Part shown: positions 41,596 to 50,308 of the stretch, piece by piece
Layout of the letters: each line of letters begins with the position of its first letter
Numbering within the stretch: the first letter of the stretch is position 1
Assembly: GCF_029537375.1 (NCBI RefSeq)
Contig: NZ_CP120679.1
Span: 2,964,001 to 3,028,000 of the forward strand
DNA from: Bacillus sp. HSf4
Lineage (GTDB): Bacteria; Bacillota; Bacilli; Bacillales; Bacillaceae
Length of the DNA: 64,000 nucleotides
Direction: 5' to 3'
Program-made: the position numbers and the translations under genes
Notes under the pieces: generated by a model
What the model was told of the DNA's origin: nothing
Seen by the model: only the letters and a program-made list of their open reading frames with translations
Databases searched by the model: none

Positions 41596-42415
41596 ATTTC
41601 AGTATGCTTGTTTCATTAAGCGAGATACTTTCAACATTTTTCACTTCATATCCAAACCAATCGTTGGCGATTTTTTTAAAGCGGTCGCGTTCTCCGGTTG
41701 TTAAAAATTGATGTTCTGGCGGCAGCGGGTTTTGGTTTAACAGTCCGTTGTAGGACAAAATCGTGCTGACCTCTCTCGCCGTCTCATCCCCGGACGAAAT
41801 GATGCTGACCCGCTCCCCCATATAGCGCTGAATCGGCTCTTTTAAAATCGGATAATGCGTACATCCGAGAATCAGCGTATCAATGGAGGAATCCCGGAGC
41901 GGATAAAGGGAAGATTTCACAATCTCATCGGCCGTTTCATCCAAAAATTGACCGCTTTCCACAAACGGTACGAACATGGGACAGGCCAAATTTTCCACCG
42001 TCAGATCGCTGTTCAATGAAAGCAGCGCTTCTTCGTATGCTCCGCTTTTGATCGTATTTTCCGTTCCGATGACACCGATCCGCTGATTTTCCGTCACTTT
42101 AATGGCGGTTCTGGCGCCCGGCTGCACCACACCGATGACGGGAATCGCGACCTCCCGGCTGATTTCCTCCAAAGCAATCGCCGTTGCTGTATTGCAGGCG
42201 ATGACGAGCATTTTAATGTGGTGGCGGGATAACAAGTAGTTTGTCATTTCCCATGTATATGACAGGACTTCTTTTCTGTCCCGCGGTCCGTATGGACATC
42301 TCTTTGTATCTCCGAGATAAATGATGTTTTCTTTTGGCAGCTGTCTCATGATTTCTTTCGCAACGGTCAAACCGCCAACTCCCGAATCAATGACTCCTAT
42401 CGGTTGATCCAACAA
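41594..42415 (-). CDS. racE: RacE (MurI), glutamate racemase
   Basis: Makes D-glutamate for peptidoglycan (and poly-gamma-glutamate in this group). The two cysteine acid/base motifs are visible: VIACNTATA and [11 protein letters not shown]; the N-terminus is [15 protein letters not shown]. 273 aa. It is the main, essential racemase type. It lies downstream of ysmB with eight bases between. Confidence 0.96.
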   Translation of the reverse strand: MLDQPIGVIDSGVGGLTVAKEIMRQLPKENIIYLGDTKRCPYGPRDRKEVLSYTWEMTNYLLSRHHIKMLVIACNTATAIALEEISREVAIPVIGVVQPGARTAIKVTENQRIGVIGTENTIKSGAYEEALLSLNSDLTVENLACPMFVPFVESGQFLDETADEIVKSSLYPLRDSSIDTLILGCTHYPILKEPIQRYMGERVSIISSGDETAREVSTILSYNGLLNQNPLPPEHQFLTTGERDRFKKIANDWFGYEVKNVESISLNETSILK

Positions 42416-42422
42416 AATCGCC

Positions 42423-42866
42423 TCATTTTCTGTTCATTTCCTGCTGAAGTTTGATTAATAATTTTTCGAAATCGGCTGTCTCCTCTTCCGAAAACGCTTC
42501 TAACATGTTTTCAAGATAATCCTGTCTTTTTTGAATAACCTCCTGGATGATCCGTTCTCCTTCCGATAAAAGACGAATCCGGACGACACGCCTGTCTGAC
42601 GGGTCTTTCACCCGTTCAACAAGGTTGTTTTTCTCCATTCGGTCAATTAAATCTGTCGTGGTGCTGCACGCCAGATACATTTTTTGGGATAATTCGCCGA
42701 TCGTCATGTCCCCGTATTCATACAGCCACTGCAGACCGACAAACTGGGGAGGTGTAATCGTATATTGGGTAAGAATTTCTCTTCCTTTTTGCTTAATGAT
42801 GCCCGCGATATGGCGGAGAGATTTCTCAATATCTGCAATGTGATTCAAAGAAGCTTTTGAATTCAT
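42423..42866 (-). CDS. ysmB: YsmB, MarR-family transcription regulator
   Basis: 147-aa winged-helix regulator: helical dimer arm, then the winged helix around [50 protein letters not shown] sequence (about residues 55-100; wing DPSDRRVV). The ATG at 42866 with GAGG eight bases upstream gives the B. subtilis length; the frame extends upstream without a ribosome site. Targets are unknown. Probably co-transcribed with racE. Confidence 0.92.
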   Translation of the reverse strand: MNSKASLNHIADIEKSLRHIAGIIKQKGREILTQYTITPPQFVGLQWLYEYGDMTIGELSQKMYLACSTTTDLIDRMEKNNLVERVKDPSDRRVVRIRLLSEGERIIQEVIQKRQDYLENMLEAFSEEETADFEKLLIKLQQEMNRK

Positions 42867-42975
42867 GTCCTCTACCTCGCTCAACTCGTTGTTTTGTTTG
42901 CAAAACACTTGAGTCTATTTTCCTTCTTTTCTACAGAAATTGCAAGGCTTCAACATGAATATACAACTTGCGCGG

Positions 42976-43021
42976 GCAAAACAAATAACCGGTTCCCTTC
43001 TTATTCAAGAAGGAATACCGG
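42976..43021 (-). terminator. gerE terminator
   Basis: CCGGTATTCCTTCTT pairs (with one bulge) with AAGAAGGGAACCGG, followed by TTATTTGTTTTG on the minus strand. Confidence 0.75.
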
Positions 43022-43027
43022 CTCAAT

Positions 43028-43252
43028 TTAGAGCTCTAGCTCACCCATTCGAAGAAGTTCAACAACAGCTTGCGAACGGCCTTTCACACCCAATTTTTGC
43101 ATTGCATTGGATATGTGATTACGAACAGTCTTTTCACTTATAAAGAGCTCGCTTGCGATTTCCTTTGTTGTCTTGTCTTGAACGAGCAATTCGAACACTT
43201 CTCTTTCTCTTTTTGTTAGCAGCGGCTTTGATTGAAACTCTTTCTCCTTCAA
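43028..43252 (-). CDS. gerE: GerE, late mother-cell transcription regulator
   Basis: 74-aa LuxR/FixJ-type HTH protein without a receiver domain. The HTH is [12 protein letters not shown]...[19 protein letters not shown] (about residues 12-48). It acts with SigK to switch late coat genes on or off. The TTG start at 43252 has AAGGAGG ten bases upstream. A good SigK promoter lies upstream. Confidence 0.97.
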   Translation of the reverse strand: MKEKEFQSKPLLTKREREVFELLVQDKTTKEIASELFISEKTVRNHISNAMQKLGVKGRSQAVVELLRMGELEL

Positions 43253-43318
43253 GTATTGTAACCCTCCTTGCTAAGGTGAGAGCTGATCTGAAACGAATGG
43301 GTTTCGATATAGTCGTGA

Positions 43319-43347
43319 TATCATATGAAGCAAGCGCAAGGTCGGTG
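43319..43347 (-). promoter_or_regulatory. SigK promoter of gerE
   Basis: Minus strand ACC, 16-nt spacer, CATATGATA; an exact match to the SigK -10 CATANNNTA with the expected AC -35. Confidence 0.82.
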
Positions 43348-43449
43348 ACGTTTCTGAAGGAGAAAAGGGGCCGCTTCTGCACCTATTTTTTTGGCGAAAA
43401 CGATTGGCAGGCGTACAGGGTCACCCGCCTCTGGCTCCACTGGAAGTGT

Positions 43450-44148
43450 TTAAGGTAAGCATTTCATGATCCAGGCGATCAGCCGCCATCTTTTTGTAAT
43501 ATATGCATGTGATTTCTTTTTTTGAACAGCCCCGATGATTTGTGCGGCAGCCTTTTCAGGAGAAGCCGCCCAGAACAGCTTTTCTCCCTTAGCAAGTTTT
43601 GTTTGCACAAAGCCGGGCTGAATATCGGTCACATATATGTCAGCGTATCCGCGCTTGTTCATTTTTTGTCTAAGGCCTTGCAAATAATTTGAGACGAACG
43701 CTTTTGAGGCGCTGTAGATAACGGCTGATCCATTGCCTCTCAAAGCGGCAACAGATGAGATGCCGATCAAATGGCCGCTTCTGTTTTCCGTGAAATGATC
43801 CACAAACACGTTTGCACAGGAAATAAAGCCGGACACATTGACATCAATCGTTTCTCTTTCCTTTTGCGGGTCCATCTCGCTTTCCAAATAGCCGACACCT
43901 GAACAGATGAAAACCGCATCCACCCTTCCCATCTCAAAAATCAGATCGTTTAACTGCATCTTCGCACGTTCACCGTCAGCCACGTCTATCTTTTTGATAT
44001 ACGAATGACCCGGCAGTGCATCCCGCAATTTGACAAGCCGCTCTTTCCGTCTTGCGGCAAGTCCTAATATTACGCCTTCCGCTGACAGCCTTTCCGCCAG
44101 CGCTTTGCCGATTCCGGAGCTGGCGCCGATGATGACCGCTTTTTTCAT
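43450..44148 (-). CDS. Short-chain dehydrogenase/reductase of unknown substrate
   Basis: 232-aa classical SDR: NAD(P) motif GASSGIGKALA at residues 8-18, the ICSGVG segment (NNAG position), and the catalytic Ser-Tyr-Lys in ISSVAALRG and YSASKAF. RRKE at about 33-36 after the second strand suggests NADPH. The ATG has AAGGAG six bases upstream. It lies between gerE and ysmA, where B. subtilis has no gene as I remember it, so it is an insertion or a loss in the other lineage. It follows ysmA closely on the same strand and could be co-transcribed with that thioesterase. Confidence 0.88.
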   Translation of the reverse strand: MKKAVIIGASSGIGKALAERLSAEGVILGLAARRKERLVKLRDALPGHSYIKKIDVADGERAKMQLNDLIFEMGRVDAVFICSGVGYLESEMDPQKERETIDVNVSGFISCANVFVDHFTENRSGHLIGISSVAALRGNGSAVIYSASKAFVSNYLQGLRQKMNKRGYADIYVTDIQPGFVQTKLAKGEKLFWAASPEKAAAQIIGAVQKKKSHAYITKRWRLIAWIMKCLP

Positions 44149-44184
44149 CTCGTTCTCCTTACAGATTATTTCTCAGGAAATGAG

Positions 44185-44655
44185 TTAATGCCCAAGCCAT
44201 TTCACTTTTTGTTCATCTGTCCAGTTTTCTGGCTTCCCTGTATCTTTTGCAATCTGCACCATGACAGCCTTTCCGGTGAAACACGGCTCACCGGCGTCAT
44301 TAATCGCCAAGTAGTGAAGCGTAAGCGAGGCATTGCCGACAGCTGCCGTTTTGACGCCGATCTTTAAATTCTCGTGCAGCATCACCTGCCGAAAATAATC
44401 GCATTGCTGGCTGGCGACAACGGGAATCGTCCGGCTCTCTCCAAGACGATCCATTGTCTGAAGGTGTTTAAAATAAGAAATGCGTGCTTCTTCAAAATAA
44501 ATAAACGGTGTCACATTGTTCATATGACCGAACATATCCGTTTCCGAAAAACGGACGGACACTTCATCAAAAAAAGAAAATGACCGGCACCATTTCTCAA
44601 ACGGTTCCTCAATATATTCCGGCAGCTTCAATGTTTTCCATCCCCTTTTCATCAT
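44185..44655 (-). CDS. ysmA: YsmA, acyl-CoA thioesterase-like hotdog protein
   Basis: 4-hydroxybenzoyl-CoA thioesterase family (YbgC-like): VRFSETDMFGHMNNVTPFIYFEEARISYF (about residues 33-61) carries the D-x-x-G-H-x-N active-site motif. 156 aa from the ATG at 44655. That start's GAAGAGGTG ribosome site lies inside the terminator stem of sdhB; a TTG at 44631 preceded by AGGGG would give 148 aa, near the B. subtilis length. The substrate is unknown. Confidence 0.87.
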   Translation of the reverse strand: MMKRGWKTLKLPEYIEEPFEKWCRSFSFFDEVSVRFSETDMFGHMNNVTPFIYFEEARISYFKHLQTMDRLGESRTIPVVASQQCDYFRQVMLHENLKIGVKTAAVGNASLTLHYLAINDAGEPCFTGKAVMVQIAKDTGKPENWTDEQKVKWLGH

Positions 44656-44683
44656 GAAAACACCTCTTCAAACTGAAGAGGTG
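44656..44683 (-). terminator. sdhCAB terminator (overlaps ysmA ribosome site)
   Basis: CACCTCTTC pairs perfectly with GAAGAGGTG around AGTTT and is followed by TTTTC on the minus strand. The 3' arm is also the ribosome site of the upstream ysmA start. Confidence 0.75.
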
Positions 44684-44693
44684 CGTTTTCCAA

Positions 44694-45458
44694 TTATTCT
44701 GTGTTGTCGCTTCCAAAGAAGTTTTTAAACGCCTGCACGGTTGTATCCCTGTTTAAAGCAGCGATTGATGTCGTAAGCGGAATTCCTTTCGGACATGACT
44801 GCACACAGTTTTGCGAATTTCCGCATTCCGCCAGTCCGCCGTCTCCCATAATCGCTTCAAGCCGCTCAGACTTGTTCATCGCTCCTGTCGGATGAGTGTT
44901 GAATAAGCGTACCTGTGAAAGCGGAGCAGGTCCGATAAAGTTCGTTTTGTCATTGACGTTTGGACAAGCTTCAAGGCAAACGCCGCACGTCATGCATTTT
45001 GACAGTTCATAAGCCCACTGCCGTTTCTTTTCAGGCATTCTCGGTCCAGGACCCAAATCGTATGTGCCATCGATCGGAATCCATGCTTTAACCTTCTTCA
45101 ACGAATCGAACATCCGGCTCCGGTCGACCTGAAGGTCGCGGACAACGGGGAATGTTTTCATCGGTTCGAGACGAATCGGCTGTTCAAGCTTATCGACCAG
45201 CGCAGTACACGATTGTCTCGGCTTTCCGTTAATGACCATGGAGCAAGCGCCGCATACTTCTTCAAGGCAGTTCATATCCCATGCAATCGGCGTTGTTTTT
45301 TCCCCTTTTGCATTAACCGGATTCCTTCTGATTTCCATTAAAGCGGAAATGACGTTCATGTTCGGACGGTAAGCAAGTTCAAATTCTTCCTGATAAGAGT
45401 CGGAATCTGCCGTATCCTGACGAGTGATGATAAACTTGATTGTCTTATTTTCACTCAT
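44694..45458 (-). CDS. sdhB: SdhB, succinate dehydrogenase iron-sulfur subunit
   Basis: Electron-transfer subunit of complex II. N-terminal 2Fe-2S ligands lie in CLEEVCGACSMVINGKPRQSC (about residues 64-84); the 4Fe-4S/3Fe-4S motifs are CMTCGVCLEACP and CGNSQNCVQSCPKG. 254 aa. It starts four bases inside the sdhA end and is followed by a terminator, so it is the last gene of sdhCAB. Confidence 0.97.
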   Translation of the reverse strand: MSENKTIKFIITRQDTADSDSYQEEFELAYRPNMNVISALMEIRRNPVNAKGEKTTPIAWDMNCLEEVCGACSMVINGKPRQSCTALVDKLEQPIRLEPMKTFPVVRDLQVDRSRMFDSLKKVKAWIPIDGTYDLGPGPRMPEKKRQWAYELSKCMTCGVCLEACPNVNDKTNFIGPAPLSQVRLFNTHPTGAMNKSERLEAIMGDGGLAECGNSQNCVQSCPKGIPLTTSIAALNRDTTVQAFKNFFGSDNTE

Positions 45459-47218
45459 GATTTCGCCACCTTTTTCTTCGAGTAATCCCGTTTGCGCGGC
45501 GCGATTAATGAAACATCGACATCCTCATAATGGAATTTCGGAGCTTCAGTATCGCCTGCATGTTTCGCCATTGTCGTTTTCAGCCATTCTTCATCATTTC
45601 GTTCAGGGAAATCCGGTTTGTAATGGGCTCCGCGGCTTTCGTTCCTGTTGTATGCACCGAGCGTGATCACCCTTGCCAGCTGCAGCATGTTTTTCAGCTG
45701 ACGGGTAAAGACAGCGCCTTGGTTGCTCCATTTTGCCGTGTCATTAATATCGATGTTCTGATAGCGCTCCATCAGCTCCTGGATTTTTTCATCCGTCCGC
45801 AGAAGCTTGTCATTGTGGCGCACAACCGTCACATTGTCGGTCATCCACTCGCCAAGCTCTCTGTGAAGGACGTAAGCATTTTCTTTGCCGTCCATCTTCA
45901 TGATGTCCGCCCATTTTTCTTCCTCTTGTTTGACATAGGCATCGTAAATAGAGGAAGATAAATCCTCGGCGGATGCTTCCAGCCCTTGTACGTATTTCAC
46001 CGCATTTGGACCAGCCACCATGCCGCCGTAGATGGCGGACAAGAGCGAGTTCGCCCCGAGGCGGTTTCCTCCGTGCATGGAATAATCGCACTCTCCCGCG
46101 GCAAACAGCCCTGGAATGTTCGTCATTTGATCATAGTCAACCCATAAGCCGCCCATTGAGTAATGGACCGCAGGGAAAATTTTCATCGGCAGCTTGCGCG
46201 GGTCGTCGCCCATAAATTTCTCATAGATTTCGATAATGCCGCCAAGCTTAATGTCAAGCTCTTTCGGATCTTTATGGGAAAGATCAAGGTAAACCATGTT
46301 TTCGCCGTTGATTCCGAGTTTCTGTCTGACGCAGACATCGAAAATTTCGCGTGTCGCGATATCGCGCGGGACGAGGTTTCCGTATGCCGGATATTTTTCC
46401 TCAAGGAAATACCAAGGTTTACCGTCTTTGTATGTCCAGACTCGTCCTCCTTCACCGCGCGCCGATTCGCTCATCAGCCTGAGCTTGTCGTCCCCCGGAA
46501 TCGCCGTCGGGTGAATCTGGATGAATTCTCCGTTCGCGTAATACGCTCCCTGCTGATAGACGACCGAAGCCGCTGATCCCGTATTGATCATGGAGTTCGT
46601 CGATTTTCCGAAAATGATGCCCGGTCCGCCGGATGCCATGATGACGGCGTCCGAACGGAAAGAATCGATTTCCATTGTCGTTAAATTCTGAGCGACAATC
46701 CCTCGGCACTTGCCGTCATCGTCAAGCACCGCTCCAAGGAACTCCCAGCCTTCATATTTTGAAACAAGCCCTGCGACTTCATAGCGGCGAACCTGTTCAT
46801 CAAGCGCATACAAAAGCTGCTGTCCTGTCGTTGCACCAGCATACGCCGTTCTGTGGTGCTGCGTTCCTCCGAAACGCCGGAAATCGAGCAGCCCTTCCGG
46901 CGTTCTGTTGAACATGACGCCCATGCGGTCGAGCAGATGGATGATCGAAGGCGCGGCTTCACACATTGCTTTGACCGGCGGCTGGTTGGCCAAAAAGTCG
47001 CCGCCGTATACCGTATCGTCAAAATGCTCCCACGGAGAGTCGCCTTCACCTTTCGTATTGACCGCACCGTTGATTCCGCCCTGCGCACATACAGAATGTG
47101 AGCGCTTTACCGGAACGATGGAAAATAATTTTACATTTGTTCCTGCTTCCGCAGCTTTAATGGTCGCCATCAGACCCGCAAGTCCTCCGCCGACAACGAT
47201 GATGCTTGAATTGCTCAT
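45455..47218 (-). CDS. sdhA: SdhA, succinate dehydrogenase flavoprotein subunit
   Basis: Oxidises succinate at the membrane face. The dinucleotide motif VVGGGLAGLMA is at about residues 8-18, the covalent-FAD histidine segment is KRSHSVCAQGGINGA, and a substrate-side HPTAI is present. 587 aa. It lies between sdhC and sdhB, overlapping sdhB by four bases. Confidence 0.97.
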   Translation of the reverse strand: MSNSSIIVVGGGLAGLMATIKAAEAGTNVKLFSIVPVKRSHSVCAQGGINGAVNTKGEGDSPWEHFDDTVYGGDFLANQPPVKAMCEAAPSIIHLLDRMGVMFNRTPEGLLDFRRFGGTQHHRTAYAGATTGQQLLYALDEQVRRYEVAGLVSKYEGWEFLGAVLDDDGKCRGIVAQNLTTMEIDSFRSDAVIMASGGPGIIFGKSTNSMINTGSAASVVYQQGAYYANGEFIQIHPTAIPGDDKLRLMSESARGEGGRVWTYKDGKPWYFLEEKYPAYGNLVPRDIATREIFDVCVRQKLGINGENMVYLDLSHKDPKELDIKLGGIIEIYEKFMGDDPRKLPMKIFPAVHYSMGGLWVDYDQMTNIPGLFAAGECDYSMHGGNRLGANSLLSAIYGGMVAGPNAVKYVQGLEASAEDLSSSIYDAYVKQEEEKWADIMKMDGKENAYVLHRELGEWMTDNVTVVRHNDKLLRTDEKIQELMERYQNIDINDTAKWSNQGAVFTRQLKNMLQLARVITLGAYNRNESRGAHYKPDFPERNDEEWLKTTMAKHAGDTEAPKFHYEDVDVSLIAPRKRDYSKKKVAKS

Positions 47219-47251
47219 GCCAGCCCCACTCCCTCTAGTAATCTAGTTCTT

Positions 47252-47860
47252 TTACACAAATGCCAAAATCGCTCTCAGCCCTACATAGGACAGCACAACA
47301 AAGACTCCCATTGTCACAAACGTAGCGATTCGCTGCGAACGCGGAGAAACGGTAATTCCCCAAGTAACCGCAAACGACCATAAACCGTTTGAAAAGTGGA
47401 AGATTGTTGAGAGGACACCTACAATGTAAAAGCCGAGCATGATCGGGGAGCTCAAAATATCAGCCATCATGTCAAAGTTTACTTCAGCCCCCATTTGGGC
47501 GGCGATCCGCGTTTCCCAGACATGCCAGCTGACGAAAATTAACGTAATGATTCCTGTGACACGCTGCAGAACGAACATCCAGTTTCTAAAAAATCCGAAT
47601 CTGCCCGCATTGCTTTTCGCTGTAAACGCTATGTACACACCATAAACGGCATGGTAAATCAGCGGAAGGAAAATCACAAAGATTTCCAAAGCGTACCTAA
47701 ACGGCAGGTTTTCCATAAAATGAGCGGCATTGTTAAACGCCTCTTCTCCGCTTGCCGCAAAATGGTTGACAACTAAATGCTGAATCAAAAAAATGCCCAC
47801 CGGTATAACGCCAAGCAAAGAATGCAGTCTTCGATACACAAATTCTCTGTTCCCGGCCAT
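47252..47860 (-). CDS. sdhC: SdhC, succinate dehydrogenase cytochrome b558 subunit
   Basis: 202-aa membrane anchor with five transmembrane segments and several histidines in or near them (HSLLG, QHLVVNHF, YHAVYG, SWHVWE), typical of the two-haem Bacillus type. First gene of sdhCAB; a SigA promoter lies about 110 bp upstream. In B. subtilis the operon is also a target of the iron-sparing sRNA FsrA. Confidence 0.96.
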   Translation of the reverse strand: MAGNREFVYRRLHSLLGVIPVGIFLIQHLVVNHFAASGEEAFNNAAHFMENLPFRYALEIFVIFLPLIYHAVYGVYIAFTAKSNAGRFGFFRNWMFVLQRVTGIITLIFVSWHVWETRIAAQMGAEVNFDMMADILSSPIMLGFYIVGVLSTIFHFSNGLWSFAVTWGITVSPRSQRIATFVTMGVFVVLSYVGLRAILAFV

Positions 47861-47960
47861 TGCTTAACCCCCTAGTTGAAAAGTGCCGTAAAAATGAATG
47901 GTCTCCTATCCCCCGTCCTGTTTCAAATATCGCACTTTGTTAAGTTTTTATGACAATTTC

Positions 47961-47989
47961 ATTTTACTCCTATGAGAAATAGGCGTCAA
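47961..47989 (-). promoter_or_regulatory. SigA promoter of sdhCAB
   Basis: Minus strand TTGACG, 17-nt spacer, TAAAAT. The spacer contains the inverted repeat CCTAT-ttctc-ATAGG. Confidence 0.75.
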
Positions 47990-48126
47990 GAAAACGCGTA
48001 CATAAATTGAAATTTTCTAAAATTTAATCATATTTTTGAAAATTTTATTTTATCAAAATATAAATATATCAGATTTTTTTCTTTTCAAACGCATCTCTCC
48101 GCTGTCATCTTCCCCCCCGTTTGGGC
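47990..48126. other. AT-rich region upstream of sdhC
   Basis: No gene. The stretch from about 48000 to 48085 is almost entirely A/T and includes CodY-box-like sequences on the minus strand (AATTTTCAAAAATAT, 12 of 15 positions; AATTTTAGAAAATT, one base short). It lies just upstream of the sdhC promoter. Confidence 0.35.
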
Positions 48127-48132
48127 TATAAT
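48127..48132 (+). promoter_or_regulatory. Probable -10 of yslB
   Basis: TATAAT on the plus strand 31 bp upstream of the yslB ATG; the -35 region is poor. Confidence 0.45.
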
Positions 48133-48162
48133 AAACGGAGGAAAGAGGGGAGACATTGGACA

Positions 48163-48606
48163 ATGAACAAATATGAAGCAAATTTAGCGCAATTAAAAGA
48201 TCTGGAAGTCTCCGCATATGGATATGAGCTGATCAGGGAAGTGCTGCTTCCCGATATGCTGGGACAAGAGTACGCAGATATGATGTATTGGGCCGGCAAA
48301 AACTTGGCCCGCAAATTCCCGCTTGATTCATGGGAGGATATCCCTGGATTTTTTCATGATGCAGGCTGGGGAACGCTTGCGATCGTCCATTCAAAAAAGC
48401 AGGAGCTCGAATTTGAACTGGAAGGCCCTTTGGTCTCCAATCGCCTCAAATATCAGAAAGAGCCCTGCTTCCAGCTTGAAGCCGGGTTTATCGCCGAGCA
48501 GATCCAGCTGTTGAATGAGCATATTGCCGAATCGTATGAGCAGGTGAAAAAAAGAGCCGGAAAAGTTGTGTTGACAGTCAAATGGGATATGAAAGATCCG
48601 GCATGA
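48163..48606 (+). CDS. yslB: YslB, DUF2507-family protein
   Basis: 147-aa soluble protein of the YslB/DUF2507 family, which has a haem NO-binding-like (V4R-type) fold in related proteins. Visible family features: AYGYELIREVLLPDMLG, WAGKNLAR and FEL-EGPLVSNR. The ATG at 48163 follows GAGGGGAG, and a longer frame from 48121 lacks a ribosome site. B. subtilis yslB is also next to sdhC and transcribed away from it. Function is unknown. Confidence 0.9.
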   Translation: MNKYEANLAQLKDLEVSAYGYELIREVLLPDMLGQEYADMMYWAGKNLARKFPLDSWEDIPGFFHDAGWGTLAIVHSKKQELEFELEGPLVSNRLKYQKEPCFQLEAGFIAEQIQLLNEHIAESYEQVKKRAGKVVLTVKWDMKDPA

Positions 48607-48612
48607 TAATCG

Positions 48613-48640
48613 AAAGGCTGCATTTTCAGCAGCCTTTTTC
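48613..48640 (+). terminator. yslB terminator
   Basis: AAGGCTGC pairs with GCAGCCTT around ATTTTCA, followed by TTT on the plus strand. Confidence 0.85.
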
Positions 48641-48717
48641 AATAAAGCCTAAATCAACGCGCGCTTATTCAATCGGCTGTTGACAATGTCCACAGTCTTC
48701 CAACACCAATGTTATCG

Positions 48718-49716
48718 TCATGCAGAATCTTGATTTTTGTGTATGTGTTCCCTCGCTTTCTGTATAAATTGTTCTTCAATTTTGAGAAGCAATGTATTGC
48801 GTTTAAAAATGTCAGAGCTTAATTCGTTAATATACAGATCTTTTGCCTTATCATCATGATCGATGATGGAATTGCGCTTCAGCCTGTTTAAACGGTCGTC
48901 ATCTCCAGCAATCAGCTTTGAATACAGCTTCCCTGTCTCTTCTTTGTTATTTTCTATCAATAAATTGATTTCTTCCAAATAAGCAATTGCGTTCAGAACA
49001 GACCTTTTTTGTTTATTTTTAATGGAGCCGAGCCCTTCCGCTTCTAATTCATTCAAGACATTTTGAAATATCTCGAGCCTTTTGCGGCTCTCCATATCAA
49101 ACTTCACTTGCATAAAATATAAATAAAAAAACAATGCATGCAGACAGGTCAGGCTCAATTTTCCAATGGAGGCATCCTTCTCTTGCTGCAGTTCTTCCTC
49201 CAATTCCTTCAGCAAAAAATCAAATTGCTTCTCCGTTTTATATGACAGCAATTCCACGTTCAGAAAATGCAGTTTTGCATACAGGCTATTGGTTAAAATC
49301 GACAATACAGCCAATCCGTCCGTAAATAACAATGTGACTGTCCCTATTACATATGAGAACATGCCAAAATATAAAGCATATTCATGATGAGGTATAAAGT
49401 TCAGAAAGATCCATCCCGTCAAGAAGCTTGTGAGTGGACCACCCAGCAGACCCGCGACGAATTTCCCCTTTTCTTTTTAATACGTTTTTTTGTTTTTAAT
49501 GGATTTACCATATAAAAAAACTGCACCGCCAAAATATTTGTGTTTCCATCGAAATGTTATTTTCTTATTTTTAAACATGATGAATGGTCCGACTGCCAGC
49601 CATTGTACATGATGCCTGACGATGCATCCGAAAAGAACGTGCCCCAGCTCATGTACAACAATGCTGGCAATAGCTGCCACGAACACTGGACCTATTGTAT
49701 GTATTAATGCAGTCAT
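48718..49716 (-). pseudogene. M50-like membrane metallopeptidase interrupted by an in-frame stop
   Basis: Two open stretches lie in one frame, separated only by a TAA at 49479-49477. The N-terminal part (from the ATG at 49716, AAAGG nine bases upstream) holds a hydrophobic segment with the zinc motif VVHELGHVLFG. Past the stop the frame continues without a break as KEKGKFVAGLLGGPLTSFLTGWIF, a membrane segment like the M50 site-2 region, then two more hydrophobic segments and a long charged helical tail. Read through, it is about 332 aa. The simplest view is a nonsense mutation. It is AT-richer than its neighbours and sits between yslB and lysC, where B. subtilis has no gene, suggesting acquisition. 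Confidence 0.75.
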
Positions 49717-49774
49717 AATGTAATTCCTTTCTCCGCCCTTATTATGGTAATTGTAGCACACCCCGCCCTCGGGC

Positions 49775-49804
49775 AAAAAAGAAACCCTAGAGAGAGCTCT
49801 AGGA
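49775..49804 (-). terminator. lysC terminator
   Basis: CCTAGAG pairs with CTCTAGG around a short loop, followed by GTTTCTTTTTT on the minus strand. Confidence 0.82.
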
Positions 49805-49810
49805 TTATTT

Positions 49811-50308
49811 TTATTTGGCAGCCACGCTTATTTTCGATAGTTCAAACGCATCATGAAGCGCTTCAACAGCTTTCACCATGTCGCTGTCACTGATGACGGT
49901 GGAGACTTTGATCTCGGACGTGCTCACCATTTTGACCTGGATGTTCTTCTCTGCCAGCACCGCAAACATTTCCGCGGCTACGCCCGGGTTTGAGATCATG
50001 CCGGAGCCGACGATCGACACTTTGGCGAGCCTGTTTTCCGTCTCGATCTGTTCGTAGTCGAGCGCGTCTTTGTATTCTTCAAGCACTTCTACCGTTCTGG
50101 ACAGGTCTTCCGTTTTCACTGAGAAAGAAATCGACGTTTTGCTTGTGGCTGTCACCGATTGAATGATGATGTCCACGTTGATGTTCTGTTTAGCGAGCGT
50201 TGTAAAAATCGTTGACAGCGTCGTCAGGCCGCTCGCCAGGCCGCATACGGTCACGCGTGTGATCTGATCTTCAAATGCAATTCCTCTTACGATTAAATTC
50301 TGCTCCAT
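49811..50308 (-). CDS. lysC: Aspartokinase II beta subunit (internal in-frame start of lysC)
   Basis: In-frame ATG at 50308 preceded by GAGGAGG with 8-base spacing; the product is the 165-aa ACT-domain half. In B. subtilis the beta subunit is made from an internal start at the same residue region, giving an alpha2beta2 enzyme. The overlap with the alpha reading frame is real dual expression, not an alternative call. Confidence 0.8.
   Translation of the reverse strand: MEQNLIVRGIAFEDQITRVTVCGLASGLTTLSTIFTTLAKQNINVDIIIQSVTATSKTSISFSVKTEDLSRTVEVLEEYKDALDYEQIETENRLAKVSIVGSGMISNPGVAAEMFAVLAEKNIQVKMVSTSEIKVSTVISDSDMVKAVEALHDAFELSKISVAAK

Noticed and set aside
43153..43458. 101-codon plus-strand frame opposite gerE and its promoter
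   Set aside because: Antisense to gerE and its promoter region, with no ribosome site; a shadow frame.
48120..48163. Longer YslB starting at 48121
   Set aside because: The extension covers the promoter -10 and ribosome site; the ATG at 48163 fits the family length.
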